Of a stretch of DNA of 64,000 nt, positions 26,339 through 35,073 are shown piece after piece. This stretch comes from Streptomyces meridianus (GTDB taxonomy: Bacteria; Actinomycetota; Actinomycetes; Streptomycetales; Streptomycetaceae). The stretch lies in assembly GCF_023703325.1 (NCBI RefSeq), contig NZ_JAMQGM010000002.1, forward strand, positions 124,001-188,000. Direction: 5' to 3'. Below the pieces are notes generated by a model. It was not told the DNA's origin. It made no database searches and saw only the letters and a program-made list of their open reading frames with translations. Within the stretch, counting starts at the first letter, position 1; each line of letters begins with the position of its first letter. The translations under genes and the position numbers were made by a program.

Positions 26339-26640
26339 TGCCCGGGGACCCCCGGAAGGGGGACGCGGCGTCATCTGCCGGGCGTGGTGCACCGAGCAAG
26401 CGGACCGTTCGGGATTTTCCCTGTTTTCCCTTGTCGGGCAAGGGATGTGGCGCTTCGTCACACCACAGTCGATTGAGCGGTATGCCCCGCTTTGTCCGAG
26501 GCCCGATTATGCGACGCATTGCCAAGTCTTTACCCGGGGTCGCCGCAACCTTACGGGCGCTCGAGCGGTAGTCACTGCGTCCGCCTGGCGGACACGTCAG
26601 TTGTCCCAGAGTTTCCGACTCCCTCCGCCAAAGGAGCACA
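26339..26640. other. Intergenic region before the Lys-rich secreted protein
   Basis: The 302-base spacer contains an AT-richer stretch at about 26400-26440, a 7-bp hairpin GTCCGCC-T-GGCGGAC near 26580-26595, and the AAAGGAG ribosome site of the next gene. I checked for a riboswitch pattern (c-di-AMP, thiamine, cobalamin) and found none. Confidence 0.5.
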
Positions 26641-27132
26641 ATGTCCCTCCCCTTCACGCGTCGGATCGTCGCTCGAGCCGCGCTGCTGGTCGCAGCGGGC
26701 GCCGCTCCCCTCGTCGGCGCGGCCGGCACCGCCGGCGCCGTGGAAATGCCGACGACCTCCGGCCTGGACAGGGTGAACACCGCGGTCGACCAGGACACCG
26801 TCCAGAAGGCCGTCGGCACCGCATCGGGAGCCGCCACGAAGCAGACGGGTGCTGTCGGCGGCAAGGTCCTGAAGTCCGCCATGCCCCCGGCCGGGAAGAC
26901 CCTCAAGAACCTCGGGGCAACCGCTTCCCCGACCACCGCCTCGAAGAAGGCGTCCCCGGCCGCCGCGAAGAAGAAGGCCGGGAAGACCACGCAGATGTCC
27001 GGCACGTTGGTCGGTACGACCGCCAAGTCCCTGACGGGCGGCGTCCAGGCGCCCACCGGGTTCACCAAGGGGCTCCCGTCCTCCGGCAAGCTGCCCGGAG
27101 GCAAGCTCGGCAAGGGCTTCCCCCTGGCCTGA
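26641..27132 (+). CDS. Small secreted Lys/Ala/Gly-rich protein
   Basis: A 163-residue protein with a signal peptide (about 1-32, MSLPFTRRIVARAALLVAAG, cleavage after AGA). The mature protein is low in complexity, with repeated AKKKAGK, TASKKAS and GKTLKNLG segments, no Cys, and a Gly/Lys-rich tail. It is presumably wall-associated; function unknown. A long 5' untranslated region and a strong bidirectional terminator flank it, so it is expressed as its own unit. Confidence 0.7.
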   Translation: MSLPFTRRIVARAALLVAAGAAPLVGAAGTAGAVEMPTTSGLDRVNTAVDQDTVQKAVGTASGAATKQTGAVGGKVLKSAMPPAGKTLKNLGATASPTTASKKASPAAAKKKAGKTTQMSGTLVGTTAKSLTGGVQAPTGFTKGLPSSGKLPGGKLGKGFPLA

Positions 27133-27149
27133 GCCGATCCGGCCCGCAC

Positions 27150-27194
27150 GCCGACGGGCCCGGGAACACGCAACGCGTTCCCGGGCCCGTCGGC
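27150..27194. terminator. Bidirectional terminator before dapC
   Basis: A perfect 18-bp stem (27150-27167 with 27177-27194; left arm GCCGACGGGCCCGGGAAC) and a nine-base loop lie between the convergent secreted-protein gene and dapC. Confidence 0.9.
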
Positions 27195-27213
27195 GTCCTC
27201 CCGTCCTCGCGCG

Positions 27214-28326
27214 TCAGCGCAGCCGCTCGACGGCCGTCCGCACCCGTTCGTCGGTCGCGGTGACGGCGACCCGCACGAAGCGTCCGCCGGCCGGACCGTA
27301 GAACTCTCCCGGCGCCACGAGGAGGCCACGCTGCGCGAGGTCGCCCACCGTGTCCCAGCAGGATTCGTCCCGGGTCGCCCACAGGTACAGGCCGGCCTCG
27401 CTGTGCTCGATGCGGAAGCCCGCCGCCTCCAGGGCCTCCCGCAGCGCTGAACGGCGCGCAGAGTACCGGGCCCGCTGTTCCGCGACGTGCGCGTCGTCCC
27501 TGAGCGCCGCGGCCGTCGCCGCCTGTACCGGGGCCGGGACCATCAGGCCGCCGTGCTTGCGGATCAGGAGCAGTTCGCGGAGCACCGCGGCGTCACCGGC
27601 GAGGAAGGCGGCGCGGTACCCGGCCAGGTTGGAACGCTTGGAGAGCGAGTGCACGGCGACGATTCCGCCGGTGCTGCCGCTGCAGACCTCGGGGTTCAGG
27701 ACGGAGACCGGCTCGGCCTCCCACCCGAGTTCCAGGTAGCACTCGTCGCTGAAGACCAGGATGCCGTGCCGGCGCGCCCAGGCGACCGCGCGGCGCAGCT
27801 CGTCGGCCGCGAGCACCCGACCGGTGGGGTTGGACGGCGAGTTGAGCCACAGCAGTCGCACTCCGGCCGGGTCGAGCGCCTCGAGTTCGTCGACGCCGTC
27901 GTAGGTGACGGGTTCGGCTCCGGCGAGCCGCGCCCCCACCTCGTAGGTCGGGTAGGCCAGCCGGGGATGGGCGACCCGGTCACCAGGCCCCAGGCCCAGC
28001 TGGACCGGCAGCCAGGCGACCAGCTCCTTGGAGCCCACGACGGGCAGCACGTTCTCGTGCGTCAGGCCCGCCGCGCCGAGCCGGCCGGCGGCCCAGCCGG
28101 TGATCGCGTCGCGCAGCTCGGCCGTACCCCACACAGTGGGGTAACCGGGGCTGTCGGAGGCCCCCGAGAGGGCCTTGCGCACCAGTTCGGGGACCGGGTC
28201 CACCGGGGTCCCCACGGAGAGGTCGACGAGACCGTCCGGGTGGGCCGCGGCAGTCGCCTTGGCGGGCTCGAGCCGGTCCCACGGGAACACGGGCAGACGG
28301 GCAGAGACTGCGGTCACGGTGCTCAC
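27214..28326 (-). CDS. dapC: Succinyldiaminopimelate aminotransferase
   Basis: The 370-residue fold-type I PLP enzyme has the motifs PTYEVGARLAGAE, LLWLNSPSNPTG, FSDECYLELGW and the Schiff-base Lys in HSLSKRSNLAGYR. Role: transamination giving N-succinyl-LL-2,6-diaminopimelate in the lysine/DAP pathway. The GTG at 28326 follows AGGAG. fdxA lies upstream on the same strand but its own terminator intervenes. This gene neighbourhood (fdxA-dapC) is the same as in mycobacteria. Confidence 0.92.
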   Translation of the reverse strand: MSTVTAVSARLPVFPWDRLEPAKATAAAHPDGLVDLSVGTPVDPVPELVRKALSGASDSPGYPTVWGTAELRDAITGWAAGRLGAAGLTHENVLPVVGSKELVAWLPVQLGLGPGDRVAHPRLAYPTYEVGARLAGAEPVTYDGVDELEALDPAGVRLLWLNSPSNPTGRVLAADELRRAVAWARRHGILVFSDECYLELGWEAEPVSVLNPEVCSGSTGGIVAVHSLSKRSNLAGYRAAFLAGDAAVLRELLLIRKHGGLMVPAPVQAATAAALRDDAHVAEQRARYSARRSALREALEAAGFRIEHSEAGLYLWATRDESCWDTVGDLAQRGLLVAPGEFYGPAGGRFVRVAVTATDERVRTAVERLR

Positions 28327-28460
28327 TTTCTCGAATCTCCTCGGGCCGGCCGGCGGCGGCCGGCAACCGGACCGGCCCGGGCCGAAAACGCCGCGGTCCC
28401 GCACGGCCGTGCCGACCGTACGGGACCTGGCAGGCGTACAGAGCCGGCCGTGGGCACTTG

Positions 28461-28501
28461 CCGGCTGCGACCGGGTGGGGGCACCACCCGGTCGCAGCCG
28501 G
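28461..28501 (-). terminator. Terminator of fdxA
   Basis: A perfect 18-bp stem (28461-28478 with 28484-28501) lies just past the fdxA stop on the minus strand. Confidence 0.85.
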
Positions 28502-28505
28502 GGAA

Positions 28506-28826
28506 CTACTGGTTCTGCGGCGGCAGACCGGCGATGAAGGGATGGTCACGCTCGATCAGGCCGAGCTTGGAGGCACCACCGGGCGAGCCGAGCTCGTCGA
28601 AGAACTCGACGTTCGCCTTGTAGTAGTCCTTCCATTCCTCCGGGGTGTCGTCCTCGTAGAAGATCGCCTCGACCGGGCACACCGGCTCGCAGGCACCACA
28701 GTCGACGCACTCGTCCGGGTGGATGTACAAGGACCGGGAGCCCTCGTAGATGCAGTCGACGGGGCACTCCTCGATGCACGCCTTGTCCTTGACGTCGACA
28801 CAAGGCTGCGCGATGACGTAGGTCAC
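28506..28826 (-). CDS. fdxA: Seven-iron ferredoxin FdxA
   Basis: A 106-residue acidic ferredoxin. N-terminal Cys9, Cys17, Cys21 and Cys25 (C-x7-C-x3-C-x3-CP) give the 3Fe-4S site; the second motif CVDCGACEPVCP binds a 4Fe-4S cluster. Length and order fit the actinobacterial FdxA family. Role: electron carrier, for example to cytochrome P450 or other reductases. The GTG at 28826 is nine bases after GAGGAGG. Confidence 0.93.
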   Translation of the reverse strand: MTYVIAQPCVDVKDKACIEECPVDCIYEGSRSLYIHPDECVDCGACEPVCPVEAIFYEDDTPEEWKDYYKANVEFFDELGSPGGASKLGLIERDHPFIAGLPPQNQ

Positions 28827-28964
28827 GCTGTCGTTCCTCCTCGATAGGGCCGGCGGACCGGTGTGCGGCTCCGCCGCGGGCGCGCGGGAGCGCGGCGTCG
28901 TCGATGCCCACACCTAGTATCTCCGTTCGCGGGCACGAGTCGAACAGGAGGGGCGGGCAGAGCT

Positions 28965-30080
28965 GTGGAATTCACCGTCGGCGGACAACTCGCGGTCCGA
29001 ATCACCGCCGCCGATGTGGGCAAAAGGGTATCCGTACGCCGTTCGACCGGGAAAATGGGGCCCGGCGAAAGGTTCACGGACACCGTGGGTGTGCTCACAT
29101 CGTGGAACGAAGGTGTGCTGCTCGTCACACGCCGGTCGGGCGAAGTCGTCCGTATCGCGGAATCCGACCTGGTCGCGGGCAAGGTCATCCCTTCGGCGCC
29201 GGGGGGCGGCGCCGCCCGGCGGGGCGTCCCCGTGGCGAGCGAGGCGGAGCTGACCCGGGTCGCCGCCCGGGCCTGGCCCGCGACGGAGAACGAGCCCCTC
29301 GCACCGGACGCACCGGACGGCTGGCTGCTGCGCGCCGCGGCCGGCCGCGCCGGTGATCGGACGGGCGGGCCGTCGGGCTTCACCCGACGGGCCAACTCCG
29401 TCCTCGCGCTCGGCGCACCGGGGCTGCCGCTCGATGATGCACTGGGGCGTGTCGTCGCCTGGTACACCGAACGCGGTCTGCCGCCCTACGTCCAGACCGG
29501 CACCGGACCCGGGGGCGCATCCGGTCTGCCCGGGGAGCTGGAGCGGCGCGGCTGGCGGCGGGAGGTCTCGGCGCACGTCCTCGTGGGGGCGCTCGCACCG
29601 CTCGCCGACCGTCTGCCGGACCGGGCCGGGGTGCGGTTGTCGCGGAACGTCGACGAGGCGTGGATGACCCGCTACGGGCGCTCCGGCGGCCCGGACCCCG
29701 AGGCCCGGGCCGTGCTGCGGGGCGGGCCGTCGGTGTGGTTCGCGACCTGCCCGGCGCCCGGGGATGCGACGGAGAACCGCATGAGAGGGGAGCCGGGGGC
29801 GGAGGAGCCGGGCATTCCGGCGGCGATCGGACGGCTGGTCGTCGACGGCCGCTGGGCCGGATTCACCGCCGTGGAGGTCGCGCCGGAGTTCCGCCGCCGG
29901 GGCCTGGCGTCCGCCGTGATGGGCGCCCTCGCCCGGCAGGCGCTGGAGGAGGGCGCGTCGGCGGCGTATCTCCAGGTGGAGACCGGCAACACGGCCGCGC
30001 TGGCGCTCTACGCGGGCCTGGGATTCACGGTGCACCACACCTACGACCACTGGCGAGCACCCGAGGAGGTCGGGCCCTGA
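28965..30080 (+). CDS. GNAT-family N-acetyltransferase with N-terminal RNA/DNA-binding-like barrel
   Basis: The 371-residue protein has a small beta-barrel N-terminus (about 1-65), a middle linker, a degenerate first GNAT part, and a proper C-terminal GNAT domain with VAPEFRRRGLASAVMGAL (acetyl-CoA-binding motif A) and the late YLQVETGNTAALALYAGLGF motif B. Role: acetylation of an unknown amine. Its stop overlaps a CTG that may start the next gene by four bases, so the two are probably co-translated. Confidence 0.85.
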   Translation: MEFTVGGQLAVRITAADVGKRVSVRRSTGKMGPGERFTDTVGVLTSWNEGVLLVTRRSGEVVRIAESDLVAGKVIPSAPGGGAARRGVPVASEAELTRVAARAWPATENEPLAPDAPDGWLLRAAAGRAGDRTGGPSGFTRRANSVLALGAPGLPLDDALGRVVAWYTERGLPPYVQTGTGPGGASGLPGELERRGWRREVSAHVLVGALAPLADRLPDRAGVRLSRNVDEAWMTRYGRSGGPDPEARAVLRGGPSVWFATCPAPGDATENRMRGEPGAEEPGIPAAIGRLVVDGRWAGFTAVEVAPEFRRRGLASAVMGALARQALEEGASAAYLQVETGNTAALALYAGLGFTVHHTYDHWRAPEEVGP

Positions 30081-30097
30081 GCGGGTACGAGTCCGGT

Positions 30098-30928
30098 ATG
30101 CGAGGAACGCGGGAGCGGTTCGCCGAGGAGGCGCGCGGGGAGAACCCCGACCTCGCCACGCTCTGCCTCCTCATCGGCGCCGAGGCCGACCCGGAGTTCG
30201 GCGAGGCCCGGATCGACGAGGCCCAGATCGAACTGGACCGGCTGGCCGGAGAGCTGCCGTTCGCCCCGTCGGGCGGACCGCGCGGCCGGGCCGCCGCGGT
30301 GGGCGAACTGCTGGGCGGCCGCTACGGCTTCCACGGCACCCGGGACGACTACCGGCGCCTGGAGTCGTCACTGCTCCACGAGGTCCTGCGGCGCCGCCGC
30401 GGCCTGCCGATCCTGTTGTCCGTGGTCTGGATCGAGGTGGCCCGCCGGGCCGGCATTCCGGTCCACGGCGTGGGTCTTCCGGGACACTTCGTCGTCGGAT
30501 TCGGCGACCCCGGCGGACCGGGCGGGGAGGTGCTGGCCGATCCGTTCGAGGGCGGGCGCCTGCTCAGCGCGGAGGACGCCGGGGTCCTGGTCTCCGGGAC
30601 GGCCGGCACCGAACTCACCTCCGAGATGCTGGAGCCTGCGGATCCGCTGGAAACCGTGCTGCGTGTGCTGAACAACATCCGGGCCTGGGCCGCGGCCCGC
30701 CCGGAACGGACCGATGTCCAGCTGTGGGCGGTCGACTTGTCCCTGCTGCTTCCCAGCCACCCGGCGCGGCTGCGCTACGAACGGGCTGTCCTGCTCACCC
30801 AGCGCGGCGACTTCACCCGCGGTGCGCGGGAGCTGGAGGAGTACGCCGAAGTGATCGCGGCAGCGGACCCGCAGACGGCCGAGGCCGCGCGCAACCGGGC
30901 GCGCGCAGCCCGGGCGATGCTCAACTGA
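30098..30928 (+). CDS. SirB1/transglutaminase-like protein
   Basis: A 276-residue protein of the SirB1/YchA-type family: transglutaminase-like fold with the WIEVARRAGIPVHGVGLPGHFVVG segment, followed by TPR-like helices at the end. Function unknown. The ATG at 30098 has only a weak ribosome site. A CTG at 30077, seven bases after GAGGAGG (30063-30069) and overlapping the previous stop (CTGA), would extend it by seven residues and may be the true start. Confidence 0.82.
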   Translation: MRGTRERFAEEARGENPDLATLCLLIGAEADPEFGEARIDEAQIELDRLAGELPFAPSGGPRGRAAAVGELLGGRYGFHGTRDDYRRLESSLLHEVLRRRRGLPILLSVVWIEVARRAGIPVHGVGLPGHFVVGFGDPGGPGGEVLADPFEGGRLLSAEDAGVLVSGTAGTELTSEMLEPADPLETVLRVLNNIRAWAAARPERTDVQLWAVDLSLLLPSHPARLRYERAVLLTQRGDFTRGARELEEYAEVIAAADPQTAEAARNRARAARAMLN

Positions 30929-31000
30929 CGTTCACGATCGGCACGTCCGCCGCCTCCCGGGAAACCTGAGCAGTGCCTGCCCCTCCGGGAGCGGACACGC

Positions 31001-31038
31001 CGTCGCCTCCCCGCCCCTCGAGGGGCGGGGAGGCGACG
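31001..31038. terminator. Perfect palindromic terminator
   Basis: A 38-base perfect palindrome (19 bp, centre TCGA; left arm CGTCGCCTCCCCGCCCCTC) lies between the convergent SirB1-like and wall-binding genes. Confidence 0.92.
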
Positions 31039-31069
31039 GGTGGCGCGACCAGTCGGCCTCCGGCGGGCT

Positions 31070-33100
31070 TCAGCCGCCGTCCAGCGGGATGACGCCGATC
31101 CGCTGGGCCGGGTCGGTCTTCAGCAGCGCCGGCGCCATGGCGTTGACCACGTCCTGCGGGGTGACCGGCGTCTTGCTGCCGTTGCCGCGACGGATGAGCA
31201 CGCCGTCGAAGGTGCTGCCGTAGAGCTGCTTGATCGCCTTCAGGTTGTAGTGCTCGACGAGCTTTCCGTCGACCACCCGCATGGAGAGGATCTTCGGCAG
31301 CGACTTGTCCGGCCCGAACTGGATGACGCCGGTCCCGGCCTTGATCGTGACCAGGCCGGACATGGCCGGCTGGGCGAAGGTGCGCATCTTCCGCTGGATC
31401 TCGGCGTTGCTGACCGCCGGCTTCCGCACGCTGCTGGGCAGCTCGACGGCCCCGGCCCTGCCGGTCGCGGCCTGCTTCCGGAACGCGTCCGAGACGGCGG
31501 GCACCGCCTTCGCCACGTCCAGCGCCTCGTGCGGCTTGCCGGGCACCGGGACCGCACGGCCGGGCACGAACCGGATGGTGCCGTCCAGAGCACCCGACGC
31601 CTCGCCCGAGGCCAGCTTGAGGGCCGCGGCCAGCTTCTCCTCGTCCACCCGGAAGACGGGGTCGGCCTCGTGGGAGGCGCCGAAGAGCGAGCCGATGACG
31701 GTGACCGGGTTGTAGTCGCGGCCCGCTGCCCGGCGGACCGTCGCCTCGGGGCTGAGCCCGAGCCCGGACTTCTCCGGCTGGAGCTGTACCTGTTCACCGT
31801 TGACGCTGAGGGTCAGCGGGGCGCTGGTCCGCTCACCCACGGCGTTGGCGAGCTTCTGGGCCGCCGCCGCCTCGGACATGCCGCCGATGTCGGTCCCCAG
31901 CACCGTCGTGCCGTTGGGGACGTCCGCGTGGTCGAGCAGCAGACCGGTGCCGTAGGCGATGCCGAGCACGCCGACGATGACACCGCCGGCGAGCACCGCC
32001 TTGGAACGTCCCTTCGGCCCGGTGCCGGAACGGCCGGAGCCGGAGCGGCGCGACTGACCCGACGCCCCGGAACGGCGCCCGTCCTGGGGCACCACCGGAA
32101 CACCGCTGACCAGCGTGTCGCCCGAAACGTGGGGGCCCGGTGCCTCGAGCCCCTCGTCGGCGTCCGCGCTCGGACCGGTCAGGTCACCGATTCCGGGCGC
32201 GCCGACCTGAACTCCCGTGCCGTACGCGGGCGCGCGGCGGTCGGCCGGCGGTCCGGGGCGACGCTCGCCCGGGCCCTGGGGACGGCCGGCACGCGGGGGC
32301 GCGGGGCTCTCCGCGGCCTCCGCCGCCGCAGGCCGCGGGCCAGGGGGCTGCGGCTCCTTCGGCAGCTCCTGACGAGGCTCCTCGGCCGCCGGGCCACGGG
32401 AGTTGAAGCCACGCTGGAAGGCGGGCGGCAAGAGTGACTCACCGGGCATCATGCCGGGAGTGTCGCCGGAGGCCGGGCCGGTGGTCGGACCCGACGGCTC
32501 GTCGTCCTCCGCCCCGAACCCGGCCGCGCTCCGGTCGTCCGGCCGGCCGGCGGTACGGTCGCCGGACGGTGACGGTCCGCCGGCTGCGCCGCTGAAGTAG
32601 GGGAGGCCGGAACGTCCGCCGGTGGCCGGACCGGGCGGGCCGGCGGGCACCTCGGGAGCAGGCGCCGATTCCGACGGAGGCGGCGGGGGCGCCTTGCGCG
32701 GGGCGAACCAGGAGCTCGTGCGGCCGGGCCCCTCGGTGGGCCCCTGCGGCGCCGCGGCGGACTCCGGGCGCTGCGGCGGCACGGCGGGGGCCGGGCGCTC
32801 GGCCGTGGTGCTGTCGTCCCGGCGGGGCGCGTCCGCGTCCTCCTCCACCGGCTTGCGCACGACGACCGGCGGGATCGGCCGCGACCCGGGGATGTTGATG
32901 CGGATTCTGGTGGTCAGCTGGGTCTCGGTACGCGGGTTACCGGACTCCGGCGCCGAGGCGTCCGAAGTGCCGGACGCGTCGTACGAGGCTGCGTCCTGCG
33001 TCGGGTACTGGGGGGGTCCGTACGGCGGGGTCCCCGAGGGGTAAGCACCTCCGCCACGCCCTTCGGGCCCGGAGGACGAACTGTCGGTTTCACGACTCAA
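31070..33100 (-). CDS. Membrane-anchored protein with peptidoglycan-binding (PG_binding_4) repeats
   Basis: The 676-residue protein has a very long Pro/Gly/Ser-rich cytoplasmic N-terminus (1-365), one membrane helix (about 368-390), then external repeats with VPNGTTVLGTDIGGMS and a later LGLSPEATVRRAA/EADPVFRVDEEKL, the PG_binding_4 pattern seen next to YkuD or VanW domains. No catalytic domain is visible after it. Role inferred: links the membrane to the wall. The cytoplasmic low-complexity tail is unusual in length and may mediate assembly. Confidence 0.8.
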   Translation of the reverse strand: MSRETDSSSSGPEGRGGGAYPSGTPPYGPPQYPTQDAASYDASGTSDASAPESGNPRTETQLTTRIRINIPGSRPIPPVVVRKPVEEDADAPRRDDSTTAERPAPAVPPQRPESAAAPQGPTEGPGRTSSWFAPRKAPPPPPSESAPAPEVPAGPPGPATGGRSGLPYFSGAAGGPSPSGDRTAGRPDDRSAAGFGAEDDEPSGPTTGPASGDTPGMMPGESLLPPAFQRGFNSRGPAAEEPRQELPKEPQPPGPRPAAAEAAESPAPPRAGRPQGPGERRPGPPADRRAPAYGTGVQVGAPGIGDLTGPSADADEGLEAPGPHVSGDTLVSGVPVVPQDGRRSGASGQSRRSGSGRSGTGPKGRSKAVLAGGVIVGVLGIAYGTGLLLDHADVPNGTTVLGTDIGGMSEAAAAQKLANAVGERTSAPLTLSVNGEQVQLQPEKSGLGLSPEATVRRAAGRDYNPVTVIGSLFGASHEADPVFRVDEEKLAAALKLASGEASGALDGTIRFVPGRAVPVPGKPHEALDVAKAVPAVSDAFRKQAATGRAGAVELPSSVRKPAVSNAEIQRKMRTFAQPAMSGLVTIKAGTGVIQFGPDKSLPKILSMRVVDGKLVEHYNLKAIKQLYGSTFDGVLIRRGNGSKTPVTPQDVVNAMAPALLKTDPAQRIGVIPLDGG

Positions 33101-33323
33101 GGCAGGTTCTCCCGGTTGACTCCGCCGCCTGTCAGCCGCCGACCGGCCGTCCTGACCGGATCAGCGAGCGGCGCGCCCGGCACGCAGTCGATTTCGGCCA
33201 TGGGGTGGCAACCCCGCGCGGGCTCAGCGGCGCGCACCACCATACTGGCCGTGTCCCGTATGCATCCCTCACCCGCCGGAACCCTCTTCTCCACCGGACG
33301 TCCAGGGGGTCCCTTTTGTCACG

Positions 33324-33692
33324 TCACCTGACGGGACGGGGCTTCCCGGCGCCCTCGGAAGCAGGCCGCGGGAGTGTGGTGCACATCACAGCCAGCATCA
33401 TCCCGACGAGCAGGAACACATACGATCCGATTCCTGCTCCGAAGACGAAGTCCCCCTCGGGACGGGCGGATGTCAGCCAAAGCACGGCGGCCAGCCAGCC
33501 GCCGGCCGCACAACCGCCGCCCGCCCGGCCGCCCGTCGCCTTCACCCCGCCGTAGCAGAGGGCGCCGACGGCGGCGAGGGCGAGCAACAGCCCGCCGGGG
33601 AACCAGGCGGCCTGGACGAGCGCGCCCGCCGCCCCGGTCAGCAGACCGAGGACGGCGAGCACGACGCACCGGGCGAGGCGTGCGGCGTTCAC
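33324..33692 (-). CDS. DUF6113-type small membrane protein
   Basis: A 122-residue protein with four predicted membrane helices ([62 protein letters not shown]). Its ATG overlaps the mshB stop by four bases (ATGA), so it is translationally coupled to mycothiol synthesis. The family is of unknown function, found beside mshB in actinobacteria. Confidence 0.8.
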   Translation of the reverse strand: MNAARLARCVVLAVLGLLTGAAGALVQAAWFPGGLLLALAAVGALCYGGVKATGGRAGGGCAAGGWLAAVLWLTSARPEGDFVFGAGIGSYVFLLVGMMLAVMCTTLPRPASEGAGKPRPVR

Positions 33693-34600
33693 GACGCCGC
33701 GTCCTGACGGGTCCCGCCCTCGGCCGCGGCGATCCCGGCGAACAGGTCGTTCTCCGGGACGTCTTCACGCGGCTCCCCGTGAACGAGCCGGTAGAACTCG
33801 TGGGCGACGATCGGCATGCTCATACCGTTCGACAGCGCGAAGAAAGGTCCGTCGACGGTGATCTGGGTGGCATGGGCCCGCATGGCCGCCGCCTTGGCGT
33901 CCCGGAACGCAGAGCCGTCGATCGCCGCCGTGACGTCCTTGTCGTCGACCAGTCCCGGCAGGTCGTCGAGGGACGGCACGGAGGCCGTGCCGGCCTCCCG
34001 GAGCTGCTCGAGGCCCTCGGCGACCACGCCGCGCGGCAGGCAGTTCCAGTAGATCTTGTCGATGGCGTGCGGGTCGCCGAGGTCGCGCCGGTAGACCGGC
34101 TCCGCCGCGAGTTCGGCGGCCCGCATCGCGACCCGGTGTGCCTGGATGTGGTCCGGGTGCCCGTAGCCGCCGTTCGGGTCGTACGTCACCATGACCTGCG
34201 GCCGGACCTCGCGGACGATCTCGACGAGGAGCGCCGCGGCCTCGTCCACCTCGGCCTGCCAGAAGCACTCGGGGCGGGTGTTCTGTTCGACGCCCATCAT
34301 CCCCGAGTCCCGGTAACGGCCCGCGCCGCCGAGGAAGCGGTGGTCGTCCACTCCCAGTTCCCTCATGGCCGCGGCGAGTTCACCGATCCGGTACTCGCCG
34401 AGGCCGCCCTCCCGGTCCGCAGCGAGACGAGCGAGAGCCGGCGGAATGACCTCGCCCTCCTCGCCGAGCGTGCACGTCACCAGGGTCACGTGGGCGCCTT
34501 CGGCCGCGTACTTGGCCATCGTCGCGCCGTTGTTGATCGTTTCGTCGTCCGGGTGGGCATGCACCAGAAGCAGGCGTCGCCGGGAGGGCTGATCAGTCAT
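33689..34600 (-). CDS. mshB: N-acetyl-inositol-glucosaminide deacetylase MshB
   Basis: A 303-residue LmbE-family zinc amidase. The metal motif HAHPDDE is at 14-20, and later motifs [19 protein letters not shown] and YWNCLPR fit MshB. Role: removes acetate from GlcNAc-inositol to give GlcN-inositol, the second step of mycothiol synthesis. The gene is followed by a coupled DUF6113 membrane protein. Confidence 0.92.
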   Translation of the reverse strand: MTDQPSRRRLLLVHAHPDDETINNGATMAKYAAEGAHVTLVTCTLGEEGEVIPPALARLAADREGGLGEYRIGELAAAMRELGVDDHRFLGGAGRYRDSGMMGVEQNTRPECFWQAEVDEAAALLVEIVREVRPQVMVTYDPNGGYGHPDHIQAHRVAMRAAELAAEPVYRRDLGDPHAIDKIYWNCLPRGVVAEGLEQLREAGTASVPSLDDLPGLVDDKDVTAAIDGSAFRDAKAAAMRAHATQITVDGPFFALSNGMSMPIVAHEFYRLVHGEPREDVPENDLFAGIAAAEGGTRQDAAS

Positions 34601-34639
34601 GCGGACAGGGTACGAGGAGCCCGGTGGCGCCGGGCCGCG

Positions 34640-34834
34640 TCAGAACTTGAGACCGCCGATCATTCCCGCGACGTTCGTCGTGAACTCCTTGATCGTCGGC
34701 GCGATGGACGAGCTCGCCAGGTAGAACCCCAACAGCATGCAGACCACCGCATGTCCGGCCTTCAGCCCGGATTTCCGGACCAGCAGGAAGACGACGATCG
34801 CCAGCAGCACCACCGCCGAAATCGAGAGTGCCAC
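34640..34834 (-). CDS. Conserved 64-residue two-helix membrane protein
   Basis: The protein begins MALSISAVVLLAIVVFLLVR (helix 1), then KSGLKAGHAVVCMLLGFYLASS (helix 2), and ends in a short soluble tail (TIKEFTTNVAGMIGGLKF). The GTG at 34834 follows GGAGGTG by eight bases. I recall such proteins as widespread in Streptomyces chromosomes and plasmids. Position beside mshB and the mixed Ile/Val/Leu helices are all that can be seen; function unknown. Confidence 0.75.
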   Translation of the reverse strand: MALSISAVVLLAIVVFLLVRKSGLKAGHAVVCMLLGFYLASSSIAPTIKEFTTNVAGMIGGLKF

Positions 34835-35073
34835 GGCGGTTCACCTCCAAGAACACGCGGTCCACGACGGACGGTTCACAACGGCAGCAGAACGGTGGCG
34901 GACCCGTCCGCCACCATCTGCAACTGATCATAACTATCCGTGCGCGCGCATGGATCCGGTGCACGGGTGCAGAGAAGGGGCGCACAGATGTCCGCTGCCG
35001 CCCACCTCGGAGAACTCCAACCGGCCCCGCACGAAAGCCCCGCAGCCCCTCTCGCAGCCATAAGGTCTGCCGC

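Noticed and set aside
26339..26640. Possible riboswitch before the Lys-rich secreted protein
   Set aside because: I looked for the c-di-AMP (ydaO), thiamine and cobalamin consensus cores and found none; only weak hairpins are visible.
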